Source: a virus. Taken from it: a stretch of DNA of 34,051 bases. The notes below the pieces were generated by a model, which saw nothing but the letters and a program-made list of their open reading frames with translations, was not told where the DNA came from and did no database searches. Made by a program: the position numbers and the translations under genes. This document shows, in pieces, positions 1 to 7,831 of the stretch; positions within the stretch are counted from its first letter, which is position 1; every line of letters begins with the position of its first letter. Where the stretch lies: IMG/VR virus record IMGVR_UViG_3300010160_000137, positions 1 through 34,051 of that record, one strand, 5' to 3'.

Positions 1-1371
1 AAATATTTAAAAAATCCAAATATAAACAAAGAGCAGAAGCAAGAAGTTAAAACGCAAATTTCGACACTAAAAAAAGATAGAGCCGCTTCTGTTAACACAA
101 TTGAAGTCCGTCAAGAACAAGACAGAATAACACAAATAACCGAATTACGTGCACAATTTCACGTGGTAAAGGAGAAAGAAGTTGAAAAAGAAATCAATCT
201 GATCAATAAAAAATACACGGATTTAAAAGCCAAAGCCAAAGGCAATGCGAAGGCTATCGCATTGCTTGAAGGGTATCAAGCTACCGATTTGGCGAATGTA
301 AAAATTCGCGAAGAACAACGCTTTCAGCACGAGAAAAAAGAACTACAAGCTTCTGGATTGACGAGCATGTTGTCAAAAGAAGAGCAAGAAATGACTCAGA
401 TCAAACAGAAATATGATGCTAAAATTGAAGCCCTCAAAGAAAATTATAGTGAAGAATTGCAGTTAACACATGAATTTCAAGATCAACTAGCGGCCATCAT
501 AGCGGCAAAAAACAAGGAAGTAGCTGATAAAAAGAAAGAAGAATCGAAGAAAGTAAACGATTTTTTGATTAATGCCACGCAGGAAGCAGCAAACGCGGTA
601 TTTTCCATTGCTTCTACCAACAGACAAGCGGAAACGCAAGAGCATATCGGCGAAATAAATAGGCAACGAGAGGCCGAATTAGCGAATAAAGATTTAACCG
701 AAGAACAGAAGAAGGTAATCAACGCCAAATACGACAAACAAATAGCCTCCGAAAAACTACGTGCATGGCAGGCTGATAAACACGCAAGCTTAGGGCAAGC
801 AATTATAAATGGTGCTTTAGCCATCACGAAGTATTTGTCAATGGCGCAACCTTGGATGGCAGCGATAGCAGCAGTAACGACAACTGCACAAATAGCGGTA
901 ATAGATTCACAAAAGCCACCCAAATTTGCCAAAGGTGGGCAGCTTCCACAAGGCCCCACACATGCGAATGGCGGTATTTCCTTGATGGCGCCTAACGGAC
1001 AAAAAGTAGGCGAGATAGAAGGCGGTGAGCCTATTTTAAGCAGAGAAACGTACACAAACAACCGCCAACTGATCGATGCTTTGTTATACAGCTCGCAACG
1101 ACTCAATGGCGCAGCCATAGGCATCAATACCCGTGAAGCCATCAAAGCCGATCGCATGTTTAGAAATGGGGGAATCGCTCCTACTACCGTCAACAATAAC
1201 ACGCATCAGGTAACTAATCAGGCCACTGATTTGTCCATTTTGGTTCACGAAATACGTGATTTAAAAGCTGTTGTCAAAGAAGAAAAAGCCCGCCCAGTGG
1301 AGTTTAATTATCGGGTGCTTGAGGCCTTTGGCGATAAGATTGATAGGATACGGGCGGGGGTGGATGCGTAG
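1..1371 (+). CDS. Tail tape-measure protein, C-terminal part (5' truncated by window edge)
   Basis: The frame is open from base 1, so the true start lies outside the window. The first in-frame alternative start is a GTG at 163 in the middle of a continuous coiled coil, which makes it unlikely. Residues are Lys/Glu/Gln-rich and helical for about 250 codons. A hydrophobic Ala-rich stretch follows (around bases 780-900), then a Gly-rich segment FAKGGQLPQGPTHANGGIS and a short terminal coiled coil. This matches the C-terminal layout of tape-measure proteins in Bacteroidota siphophages, which set tail length and help DNA pass the envelope. The matching N-terminus starts at 33781 at the other window end. 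The assignment is by layout and context, since tape-measure sequences are poorly conserved. Confidence 0.75.
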   Translation, partial: KYLKNPNINKEQKQEVKTQISTLKKDRAASVNTIEVRQEQDRITQITELRAQFHVVKEKEVEKEINLINKKYTDLKAKAKGNAKAIALLEGYQATDLANVKIREEQRFQHEKKELQASGLTSMLSKEEQEMTQIKQKYDAKIEALKENYSEELQLTHEFQDQLAAIIAAKNKEVADKKKEESKKVNDFLINATQEAANAVFSIASTNRQAETQEHIGEINRQREAELANKDLTEEQKKVINAKYDKQIASEKLRAWQADKHASLGQAIINGALAITKYLSMAQPWMAAIAAVTTTAQIAVIDSQKPPKFAKGGQLPQGPTHANGGISLMAPNGQKVGEIEGGEPILSRETYTNNRQLIDALLYSSQRLNGAAIGINTREAIKADRMFRNGGIAPTTVNNNTHQVTNQATDLSILVHEIRDLKAVVKEEKARPVEFNYRVLEAFGDKIDRIRAGVDA

Positions 1372-1377
1372 TAAAAC

Positions 1378-1440
1378 ACATTATATATACATGCAAAATT
1401 ACATTATTTTATAATGTATATATAATGTTTTATTACATTA
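1378..1440. promoter_or_regulatory. Clustered TAATGT/ACATTA inverted repeats upstream of parA (candidate operator or parS)
   Basis: A perfect 15-bp inverted repeat, ACATTATATATACAT (1378-1392) and its complement at 1414-1428, is separated by 21 bp. Within 63 bp the hexamer TAATGT or its complement occurs five times (1378, 1401, 1412, 1423, 1435). One more copy is at 2511, just after the par operon. Short repeated sites beside a ParA gene and a small DNA-binding partner are typical of par autoregulation and centromere sites. An alternative is a weak AT-only transcription terminator after the tape measure. Confidence 0.45.
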
Positions 1441-1516
1441 AAAAATAATTTATAAATAATATTTTTTTATTTGTAAAAATAATACATATTTGAATGTTAT
1501 TTAAATATGTATTTAT

Positions 1517-2155
1517 ATGATTTATGTTTTTGGTGGAATTAAGGGAGGGGTTGGAAAAACAACTATAAGCCTTAATTTTTTGAATTACCTAACTAGAGAA
1601 AAACAGAGCGATGTTTTACTAGTAGATGCCGACGATCAAGAGACTGCAACAGACTATACCGCTTGGCGCGATGCTACCCTTCAAGGCAACATAGGTTACA
1701 CAGCAATAAGGTTAGCTGGAGATTCGATTCGAACACAAATTCCTAGTCTTAGTAAAAAATACGACCATATAATTATTGATACTGGTGGTCGTGATACAAA
1801 AAGTCAACGCGCTGCTTTAGTAGTCGCGGATGTTTTTGTGGTGCCTTTTTATCCGCGAAGTTTTGATTTTTGGACAATTACAAAAGTTAAGCACCTAGTA
1901 GATGAAATAAGAACGATTAATCCGAATTTAAAAGTTTTTTCTTTTTTGAATAGAGCTGACTTAACAAGTGCTGATAATCGTGATACTGCAGACGCTTTAA
2001 AAGAGTCTGCAGATATGATTTTTATTGATAAGCCAGTCATTAATCGTAAATGCTTTTCGAATGCGTCAGGTCGAGGCTTATCCGTTTTTGAAATAACCCC
2101 AAAAGATGAAAAGGCTATATCTGAATTAAACGCTCTTTTTTCTGAACTGGTTTAA
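1517..2155 (+). CDS. parA: ParA-family partition ATPase
   Basis: The 212-residue protein begins MIYVFGGIKGGVGKTT, with the deviant Walker A motif KGGVGKTT at residues 9-16, including the signature lysine of the ParA/MinD family. It continues with the VLLVDADDQETATDY switch region (Walker A' type) and a DHIIIDTGG Walker B segment near residue 88. The length fits small type Ib-like ParA proteins that lack an N-terminal DNA-binding domain. These ATPases segregate low-copy plasmids using the nucleoid as matrix. The next gene, 10 bp downstream, is the probable centromere-binding partner. Start: the ATG gives the canonical N-terminal strand directly before Walker A. A role in partitioning a phage-plasmid prophage is inferred from the iterons and Rep gene that follow. 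Confidence 0.9.
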   Translation: MIYVFGGIKGGVGKTTISLNFLNYLTREKQSDVLLVDADDQETATDYTAWRDATLQGNIGYTAIRLAGDSIRTQIPSLSKKYDHIIIDTGGRDTKSQRAALVVADVFVVPFYPRSFDFWTITKVKHLVDEIRTINPNLKVFSFLNRADLTSADNRDTADALKESADMIFIDKPVINRKCFSNASGRGLSVFEITPKDEKAISELNALFSELV

Positions 2156-2165
2156 ATTATCTAAT

Positions 2166-2474
2166 ATGTCGAAAATTCAATTGCCACCCCAAAGAAATAA
2201 TGGGGATATAAAAGAAAAATCAATTAGCGAAAAGAAGATAATTGATGTGATAAATAAGGGAGGTAGTTCTATACAAGAACCCGACAATCCATCACCAGAT
2301 GTATTGAAGGTTTTTACTATTAAAATCCCAAAAAGTGACCTAGAAATAATATCTATTCTTTGTAAAAAAAGGCCTCAACGAATTGGAAGAAAGATATCAT
2401 TTGCTAAACAAGACTGGTTTTTAGACGCTGTGAAAGAGAAAATAGAGAGAGAACGGAAGAAATTTGACATTTAA
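2166..2474 (+). CDS. Small probable DNA-binding partition partner (ParB-like, possibly ribbon-helix-helix)
   Basis: The 102-residue basic protein lies 10 bp after parA in the same operon. The first 50 residues are polar and look disordered. The C-terminal half (VFTIKIPKSDLEIIS, then a Lys/Arg-rich loop, then DWFLDAVKEKIERER) has a short strand followed by two helices, as in ribbon-helix-helix proteins. Such proteins are the usual partners of short ParA ATPases: they bind repeated centromere sites and repress their own operon. The repeated TAATGT sites at 1378-1440 and 2511 are the obvious candidate targets. No specific family was recognised, so the role rests on position, size and predicted fold. 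Confidence 0.55.
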   Translation: MSKIQLPPQRNNGDIKEKSISEKKIIDVINKGGSSIQEPDNPSPDVLKVFTIKIPKSDLEIISILCKKRPQRIGRKISFAKQDWFLDAVKEKIERERKKFDI

Positions 2475-3269
2475 ATAAAATGTCAAAAACATATTTTTTA
2501 TATTATAAAATAATGTAATTTATATTTTTTTTGGATAGTAAATTGATATTATTAAAATGTGTTTTAAGTCAGTGAATAAGCAGGTATTCACTAAAAGGCT
2601 ATTATAGCCTAAAACTGCTGTCTAAATCTGACAAAAACCGAACTATTTATTTCTCTTCTTTCATTTCGTTCTCGTATATGCAATTTGTCCTATTTATATT
2701 ACCTGAACCCAAGTACTAGGGTACTAATTTTAATAAAATAGGGGATAGGGATCAACTTGTCTCGTTAAAAAGATTAAAGAAGATGGATTTGATGCGTTTA
2801 GTTCTAGTTTTTAATCTAACTGGGACAAATTGCATAACAACCTAATTTGTGTCAATTATTTATTATATTTAAATAACTGATTATTAGCTTATTATGTCAA
2901 TTTCCAGACAAAAACCGAACCAATTATTGCATTATCCATATTTCAGACGAGTAAATCCTGACAAAAACCGAACTAAAAAAATTCGTCGCAACAAAATCTT
3001 TTTTTAAGAGGATGATTCTTTTTAAAAAAGCCCATTTAAAACCTATTTTACTATTCAACCCTAAATACTTTTTATCTTTGATTATATTTGTTATAATCAA
3101 TTGATATTTGTACTTGTGCATTATGCATTATAAATCAATGCTTTATAGAGGTTTTATCTGACAAAAACCGAACTAATTCCCGACAAAAACCGAACTAAGT
3201 TCTGACAAAAACCGAACTAATTCCCGACAAAAACCGAACTAAGTTCTCGCGTTCCTGACAAAAACCGAA
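2475..3269. other. Plasmid origin region, non-coding and AT-rich
   Basis: This 795-bp stretch between the par operon and the Rep stop codon has no convincing gene. A leftward 65-codon reading frame at 2924-3121 runs across iterons and is not credible. It holds eight iterons, a 14-bp long-distance inverted repeat and very AT-rich segments that could serve as an unwinding element. Its position next to a Rep_3 initiator gene marks it as the likely plasmid replication origin. Confidence 0.75.
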
Positions 3270-3272
3270 CTA
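2630..3272 (+). repeat. Iterons: eight copies of GACAAAAACCGAACTA
   Basis: The 16-bp repeat GACAAAAACCGAACTA starts at 2630, 2907 (ends CCA instead of CTA), 2960, 3160, 3182, 3204, 3226 and 3257. Copies 4 to 7 are spaced exactly 22 bp, about two helical turns, and the last copy overlaps the rep stop codon. Spacers in the tight array alternate between ATTCCC and AGTTCT, giving a 44-bp higher-order unit. All copies point the same way. This is the classic form of an iteron origin bound by a Rep_3/RepA-type initiator for initiation and copy control. Confidence 0.92.
2677..2836. repeat. 14-bp inverted repeat flanking a 132-bp segment in the origin
   Basis: TATGCAATTTGTCC at 2677-2690 is the exact reverse complement of GGACAAATTGCATA at 2823-2836. 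A nested pair GATTAAA/TTTAATC lies inside. The enclosed segment has no gene. It could be a replication or plasmid control element, a transcribed hairpin or a protein-binding pair. No function was recognised. Confidence 0.5.
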
Positions 3273-4325
3273 TTTATTGCCAAATTCATTTAGCAGGGCT
3301 GCTAAGGCAAAATGTCTAGGGCTTTTCACTTTATCGTCGGTTAACCCCTTCTTGTAGATCTGCTCTTCAATAAATAGAATTTTATGGATGATATCGCGCT
3401 GATTGATCTCTTTGTTATGAAGAACATGATTAATATCTTCAATATCCTTAGGTTGAAACTTAAAGTTAGTCCGAAGCATATTTCTTATATAATTCGCCCT
3501 TTCATCCATTTCTTTAAAAAGCTCTGGGGTTATCACTTTAAAGCATAGCATCACAGGTTTATTTCTTTTTTTCTCAACGAAACTTTTTACTGTACAATCA
3601 AACCAGCAATCACCTATTTCTTTTAACTCATTCATCACTGGGATTAAAACCCTTCTTTTAAAATCTGAGTATTCACTATACATGGAAGTAAGGCATAAAT
3701 CCGCCCTGAGTTCATCTAATGATATTTTAAACTCTCCTTTCTTTTTCCAAGAACAGAGAAGCTTATAGATTGTAGGCGTGAACTTACAGGTGGCGTTTTG
3801 TGACACTTCATATGCATGTCTCGTATAATTCTTCGGCGTACCATCAGCGTCCCTGTCTATTTTTATCAGAATATCAGCCACCCTTTTTTCTATTTCAATA
3901 ACCATTACAGAACTTCTTTTAGAGCTAATTTCTAGATCAGCTCTAATTAGCCCCGTGATTCGCTCCATATCTTTCCCTTCTTTCGAGATGTATGGAACAG
4001 CAACGACAATAGAAGCCAGTCGCTTAATATTTTCACGAATTTCTTGATACTGCCTCGGCTTGCCAATATCGCTCATGGGTATAGCCAGTTTAATCAAGTC
4101 TGGATTTGAAAATATTTCTAATTGATTATAGAGGTGCCCTTTCATTGCCAAATGAATAGGCTCCTGTAAGTAATACATGATTGCTGTCAGTATTTTATGC
4201 TGGATCAACGTATAACCACCTACATCGGCACCGAATCGGCTTTTGGTAACACGATTTGGCTGCACAATGTAATTTCGAATTTGTGGCAATACGATTCTTT
4301 TGGGTTTCTTAGGTAGTTTTTCCAT
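3270..4325 (-). CDS. Rep_3-family plasmid replication initiator
   Basis: The 351-residue protein resembles the Initiator Replication protein (Rep_3, RepB/RepE-like) family. An N-terminal winged-helix region (residues about 30-190) includes a long helix, GYTLIQHKILTAIMYYLQE. A second winged helix follows with the typical segment YKLLCSWKKKGEFKISLDEL, then a basic region with DFKRRVLIPVMNELKEI. Such initiators bind iterons as monomers and open the origin, while dimers repress their own gene. The gene ends inside the last of eight iterons, so it reads toward its origin. It starts 2 bp after the resolvase stop on the same strand, suggesting co-transcription with the resolvase. Confidence 0.88.
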   Translation of the reverse strand: MEKLPKKPKRIVLPQIRNYIVQPNRVTKSRFGADVGGYTLIQHKILTAIMYYLQEPIHLAMKGHLYNQLEIFSNPDLIKLAIPMSDIGKPRQYQEIRENIKRLASIVVAVPYISKEGKDMERITGLIRADLEISSKRSSVMVIEIEKRVADILIKIDRDADGTPKNYTRHAYEVSQNATCKFTPTIYKLLCSWKKKGEFKISLDELRADLCLTSMYSEYSDFKRRVLIPVMNELKEIGDCWFDCTVKSFVEKKRNKPVMLCFKVITPELFKEMDERANYIRNMLRTNFKFQPKDIEDINHVLHNKEINQRDIIHKILFIEEQIYKKGLTDDKVKSPRHFALAALLNEFGNK

Positions 4326-4327
4326 GA

Positions 4328-4915
4328 CTAAATTTTATTTACGCCAATTTTTGCACCTTCATACCTCAAGTATTTATACAACGTGGTGCTACTGCCAATA
4401 CTTAGTGCTTTTAAAATGTCACTCACAGATTGGCCAGAATCGTATAGAACTTTTGCGGTTTTTGCGGTTTGCTTCGCTTTATCAGATAGCCCGAATTTCC
4501 TCCCTCCTTTACGCCCTCTAGCACGCGCAGAAGCAAGACCAGCGATAGTCCTTTCCCGAATAATCTCCCGTTCATTTTCTGCAAATACGGCACTCAGGGT
4601 GTACCATAGCCTACCCATTGGGGTTGTAGTATCAATCCCTTCAGTTATACTTCTAAACTCAATACCTCGCTCCCTTAGTTCAGCCATCAGCCTAACCAAT
4701 GCCAGTGTCGACCGCCCTAAACGGTCTATACGCCACACGACTACTATATCACCACTTCGAAGCAACGTGAGCATACGATCAAATTCTGGGCGCTCTTTAG
4801 AAGTCCCCCCAATCTTTTCTTTAAAAATCTCTTCTACTCCTGATTTTTTCAAACTATCAAGTTGAAGATCTAAATTCTGCTCATTTCGTGAAACACGTAC
4901 GTAGCCTACTAGCAT
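4328..4915 (-). CDS. Serine recombinase, resolvase/invertase family
   Basis: The 195-residue protein has the standard small-serine-recombinase layout. The N-terminal catalytic domain begins MLVGYVRVSRNEQNLDLQLD, with nucleophile Ser9. The motif VVWRIDRLGRS (around residues 60-70) supplies active-site arginines, and a long E-helix follows (AVFAENEREIIRERT). A C-terminal helix-turn-helix covers roughly residues 145-188. Enzymes of this size act as plasmid dimer resolvases or DNA invertases. The adjoining 24-bp dyad with a central GT (5017-5040) is a plausible crossover site, and linkage to rep favours multimer resolution. No large-serine-integrase domain is present, so integration is unlikely. 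Confidence 0.9.
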   Translation of the reverse strand: MLVGYVRVSRNEQNLDLQLDSLKKSGVEEIFKEKIGGTSKERPEFDRMLTLLRSGDIVVVWRIDRLGRSTLALVRLMAELRERGIEFRSITEGIDTTTPMGRLWYTLSAVFAENEREIIRERTIAGLASARARGRKGGRKFGLSDKAKQTAKTAKVLYDSGQSVSDILKALSIGSSTTLYKYLRYEGAKIGVNKI

Positions 4916-5040
4916 TTAAACATCATTTATTTTAAAAGTAAACATAGATTAAATAAATGATATAAATGGAATATTCTAGGTGTATTTTTTTGAATCTCGA
5001 TGACTCGGTTTAAAATCCATTTAAACGGTCGTTTGAATGG
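4913..5040. other. Candidate resolvase (res) site with dyads
   Basis: A 24-bp near-perfect dyad at 5017-5040, CCATTTAAACG-GT-CGTTTGAATGG, has 11-bp arms (one mismatch) around a central dinucleotide, as at small-serine-recombinase crossover sites. The half-site CATTTAAAC recurs at 4913-4921, at the resolvase start codon. A second perfect 11-bp inverted repeat (ATCATTTATTT, 4922-4932 and 4951-4961) lies between them. Position directly upstream of the resolvase gene fits a multi-subsite res. No contact data are available, so this is inference from symmetry and place. Confidence 0.55.
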
Positions 5041-5079
5041 AACATAGCAATTGAAAATATTTGGCTAACTTTGTATTCA

Positions 5080-5361
5080 ATGGACTTGACAAAACTATCT
5101 GACGCATCAGATCAGCTTGATGAGAAAAACAAGAAAGCGATCCTTGATGTGATCAATCTAAAAGTAGAAGACGATATGAAAGATGTACTAACTAAAATGG
5201 ATAGCATGTTTGCCAGATTTGAAACCAGATTCGAGCATATGGAAGGTAAATTTGCCCAAATAGATAGCAAGTTTACACATGTAGAAGATAAAATATCTAC
5301 CCTCTACTGGGTTGTTGGCCTCTCTACTGCACTAATAGCTATCTTCATAGCACTAAAATAA
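5080..5361 (+). CDS. Small coiled-coil protein with a C-terminal membrane anchor
   Basis: The predicted protein has 93 residues starting at ATG 5080. An in-frame TTG at 5071 is rejected because it lies in a TAnnTTTG promoter box (TAACTTTG, 5066-5073). The N-terminal half (LDEKNKKAILDVINLKVEDDM) is helical, then heptad-like repeats with FETRFEHMEGKFAQ and FTHVEDKIS lead into a single membrane segment, LYWVVGLSTALIAIFIALK, at the very end. A paralogue sits at 15626-15853. The layout recalls membrane-anchored coiled-coil proteins of the Bdr/DUF1640 kind, but no family is confirmed. With the promoter box 6 bp before ATG the mRNA may be almost leaderless. Function unknown. Confidence 0.7.
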   Translation: MDLTKLSDASDQLDEKNKKAILDVINLKVEDDMKDVLTKMDSMFARFETRFEHMEGKFAQIDSKFTHVEDKISTLYWVVGLSTALIAIFIALK

Positions 5362-5391
5362 TGTGCCTGAAATTCACCTAAAGAAGTTTAG

Positions 5392-6327
5392 TTATTTTAA
5401 ATCATCAACAAAATCCCAAAAATCATATTCATGTATTAATGATATATGATGACCTGTCTTTCTTAATGCAATAGCAGCTTCAACCTTTCTACCATAACAA
5501 GCAAAAGCCCAGCACGGATTTTTGTTATCGGCAACTATTAAATAATCAGTGTTTTTGGACAAAATCTCTTTAAATATACCTCCTAAACACTCAATTTCTT
5601 TCTTCAATTGGCTCCTAGAAGCTCTTTCAGAAGCTCCAGTGAAACAAAATGTACTTCCATCAAAGCTGATTTGGGGTTCAATTGTACATATTCCTGATAT
5701 TTTAACATCTTTTATCTCATGTTCAATTTTTTCACTCAATTTAGCATCCGCAAGGTTAACAAATTCATAAAAAAATGCTTTTAACCTTACCCGCTCTTCT
5801 TCAGTTATAACTCGATCAGAGGCAGCAGATGACACCAGTGAATATATTTCATCATATGGATAGTATGTATTTAGATGGCTATGTTCTTCTAACCATTTTT
5901 CAAATGCAAATACCTCTTCATTCTTCACTATCCCATCAGATAAAATCCCATGACAAATACCTTGTAATATTTGTAAATCAGATGTAATAGTATTGTAATA
6001 GATATTATCATCATCATATTTTTGACAAAGCCAAAATAGATCTTCTATAATTTCAACACTACTTAACCCATCTTGTCCAATCGCTTGAATTAAAAGCATA
6101 AACTCCCGAAATGGATTTTTGCTAATTAAATCATAATGAATTTTAGTCCAAGCAAACAACTCATTCACCTCGGAAGAATTTATCTCTCTGTCTAAAGAAA
6201 TACCTGTTAGTATTCCTTTTAATGAATGAATAGCTTTGTCTGCTTCGGAGCGCGCAGTAAATTGCTCGTAATGCTTTTCGTCGTATTGATCTAATCTTAA
6301 CTGCAATAGGTTTTCTTGTAGCTCCAT
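5392..6327 (-). CDS. BRCT-domain protein with helical TerB-like N-terminus
   Basis: The predicted protein has 311 residues. The C-terminal part, about residues 222-305, is a BRCT domain resembling those of NAD-dependent DNA ligases: FDGSTFCFTGASERASR, then LKKEIECLGG, then LSKNTDYLIVAD and the conserved Trp in NPCWAFACYGRKV. The N-terminal 200 residues are all-helical with two similar acidic segments (GILTGISLDREINSSEV and GICHGILSDGIVKNEEV) that recall TerB-like repeats. BRCT domains bind DNA ends, nicks or phosphopeptides. The gene lies between the plasmid block and the repressor, on the repressor strand. A lysogenic accessory or DNA-repair role is possible but not shown. Confidence 0.7.
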   Translation of the reverse strand: MELQENLLQLRLDQYDEKHYEQFTARSEADKAIHSLKGILTGISLDREINSSEVNELFAWTKIHYDLISKNPFREFMLLIQAIGQDGLSSVEIIEDLFWLCQKYDDDNIYYNTITSDLQILQGICHGILSDGIVKNEEVFAFEKWLEEHSHLNTYYPYDEIYSLVSSAASDRVITEEERVRLKAFFYEFVNLADAKLSEKIEHEIKDVKISGICTIEPQISFDGSTFCFTGASERASRSQLKKEIECLGGIFKEILSKNTDYLIVADNKNPCWAFACYGRKVEAAIALRKTGHHISLIHEYDFWDFVDDLK

Positions 6328-6387
6328 AGGTGTAGTTTGTGAATCACAATGATAAAAAAAATAATCACCTTTTCACATCTGAGAAAC

Positions 6388-6774
6388 CTACTTCATCTCA
6401 AACCCAAATTTTGCAGCCAATGCGGTCACTTGTGATACAAATGGAGCAATTTTGTTCACATCTTCGAGATTATACTTTGCTTTTAAGATGATCAATAGAT
6501 CATCTGCATGAATCTTCGACCTCGACATTTTTTTTGTTAGCTCACTATTGTCTTCTTCTACCTCCGAAGAACTCAATTTAGGCTTAAAAAGCGAAAATAA
6601 ATTAAAATCTAAGGCTTCCGATAGCTGCCATAACACCGATATTTTCATATCATCGTTTTTCATATGATGGTATGTATTTTCACGTGTCCAACCTATTTTT
6701 TCGGCAACATCATTGGCCGAAAAACCCTTTTGTAAACGGATAAGGCCTATCTCACGACTAATTTTTACATCCAT
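6388..6774 (-). CDS. XRE-type helix-turn-helix regulator, candidate lysogeny repressor
   Basis: The 128-residue protein has an N-terminal helix-turn-helix, residues about 5-60: LIRLQKGFSANDVAEKIGW, then a recognition helix TRENTYHHMKN, then VLWQLSEALDFNLFSLF. This is the XRE/Cro-CI pattern. The C-terminal 60 residues are helical and may mediate dimerisation. No LexA-type protease signature is visible. The gene is divergent from the rightward early operon at 7042, the classical arrangement of a phage immunity switch. The 7-bp inverted repeat at 6815-6841 just upstream is a candidate operator. It is called a repressor mainly from position. Confidence 0.7.
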   Translation of the reverse strand: MDVKISREIGLIRLQKGFSANDVAEKIGWTRENTYHHMKNDDMKISVLWQLSEALDFNLFSLFKPKLSSSEVEEDNSELTKKMSRSKIHADDLLIILKAKYNLEDVNKIAPFVSQVTALAAKFGFEMK

Positions 6775-7041
6775 GACTTAATTTTTAATTAATTGATTTA
6801 TAGGTATATAGTGTAATACTTTATTTAATTTAGTAAGTATTGTTTTATATTTCAAAATATTGATTGTAATATTGTATCACAGTCTCCAATTATTTAGTAC
6901 GGCTAGATGTCAAAAATTTGATTTTTTATGTACAAATATTAAATAACCTTCAAATATGTAATAAAAGTGCCTTAATATTTGAACATTTTTAACAACAAAA
7001 ATCGAAATAAAATTTTGAATATTATACAAATACCTATAAAA
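6775..7041. promoter_or_regulatory. Divergent control region between repressor and early operon
   Basis: This 267-bp AT-rich gap separates divergent regulators. It holds an inverted repeat AATACTT (6815-6821) / AAGTATT (6835-6841), a nearby AATATTG direct repeat, and a rightward TTAATATTTG box around 6972-6981, which resembles TAnnTTTG with one extra base. An in-frame TTG at 6979 belongs to this box, so the early gene is started at ATG 7042. Operator and promoter roles are inferred from position and symmetry. Confidence 0.5.
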
Positions 7042-7617
7042 ATGATCAGAATTGCTAACATCAACGAAAAATTACCCGCCGGACTGGCAGACAAAAGTGT
7101 AGAGTTTTATATCCATGAAGGAGATATTTTTTGCTTACACGGCGGAAAAACATACCCATTTAGCGATATCCCAACCCATATACTCGACAAAGTAAAAGCG
7201 GATATGATGGCAAACAAAAGTGCCTTAAAGGCCATGAATACATGGGGAATTCAAAACGATAGCGACAAACTAAAACAATATATCGCTTGTCGGCATGGGG
7301 CTTTTGATCAAACGCCTGACATGACCGAAGACGGCGTAATGCTACCATCTGAATATGTAGACTGTGGCCGACGTGGACAATGCCCCAATGAAGGCAAATT
7401 GTGTTCGGCAATCGCCGTTAAAAATGGCTTTCTAAACAAAAAAGAAATCACCGTATTGAAATACATGGGTGCTGGCCTTCTGGATAAAGAAATATATATG
7501 GCGATGGGGATATCGGATAACTCGCTTCGGTATTACAAAGACAGAATCCGCCTGAAGACTGGACTGCTTTCAAAAACCTCGTTCGCCGTATTAGCCCATC
7601 AACTCAATTTGCTATGA
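7042..7617 (+). CDS. LuxR-type HTH regulator with a cysteine cluster, first early gene
   Basis: The predicted protein has 191 residues from ATG 7042. The upstream TTG at 6979 falls in a promoter-like box. The C-terminal 60 residues form a GerE/LuxR-type helix-turn-helix: FLNKKEITVLKYMGAGLLDK, then EIYMAMGISDNSLRYYKDRI. The middle carries a potential metal or Fe-S site with C83, H85, C108, C114 and C121 (VDCGRRGQCPNEGKLCSA). No receiver domain is present. As the first rightward gene opposite the repressor, it could be an early activator or the unidentified factor for the late promoters. It overlaps the next gene by ATGA. The role is inferred. Confidence 0.75.
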   Translation: MIRIANINEKLPAGLADKSVEFYIHEGDIFCLHGGKTYPFSDIPTHILDKVKADMMANKSALKAMNTWGIQNDSDKLKQYIACRHGAFDQTPDMTEDGVMLPSEYVDCGRRGQCPNEGKLCSAIAVKNGFLNKKEITVLKYMGAGLLDKEIYMAMGISDNSLRYYKDRIRLKTGLLSKTSFAVLAHQLNLL

Positions 7618-7820
7618 TAGACGAAGAATGGGTAAACTTCGCACTCCATGAACTCACCAAATATGAACATGGAATTCAGTTTATCAACCAGATACTCAGT
7701 CATTCCGATGACCCTGATATATGTAAAGCGTTGACACATGTTTTGCATAGAAAACAAAGCAAATGCAAAACGATTCAAACACTCCTTTGTGAGGAATATG
7801 AAAAATCCGAAAACCATTAA
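7614..7820 (+). CDS. Hypothetical early protein, 68 residues
   Basis: The start ATG overlaps the preceding stop in an ATGA junction, implying translational coupling. The protein is helical, mildly acidic at the N-terminus (MIDEEWVNFALHELTK), with two Cys and several His in the second half (ICKALTHVLHRKQSKCK). No family was recognised. An opposite-strand frame covers part of the same region but lacks context, so this strand is chosen. Confidence 0.55.
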   Translation: MIDEEWVNFALHELTKYEHGIQFINQILSHSDDPDICKALTHVLHRKQSKCKTIQTLLCEEYEKSENH

Positions 7821-7831
7821 AACACATCTAC

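Noticed and set aside
483-1202. Long leftward ORF antisense to the tape measure
   Set aside because: It is a shadow of a coding frame with strong codon structure, has no start context and encodes a Cys-rich, protein-like artefact.
2924-3121. Leftward 65-codon ORF in the origin
   Set aside because: It reads through iteron copies and AT-rich DNA; part of its sequence is just translated repeat.
4383-4865. Rightward ORF of 160 codons opposite the resolvase
   Set aside because: It is antisense to a protein with all resolvase motifs.
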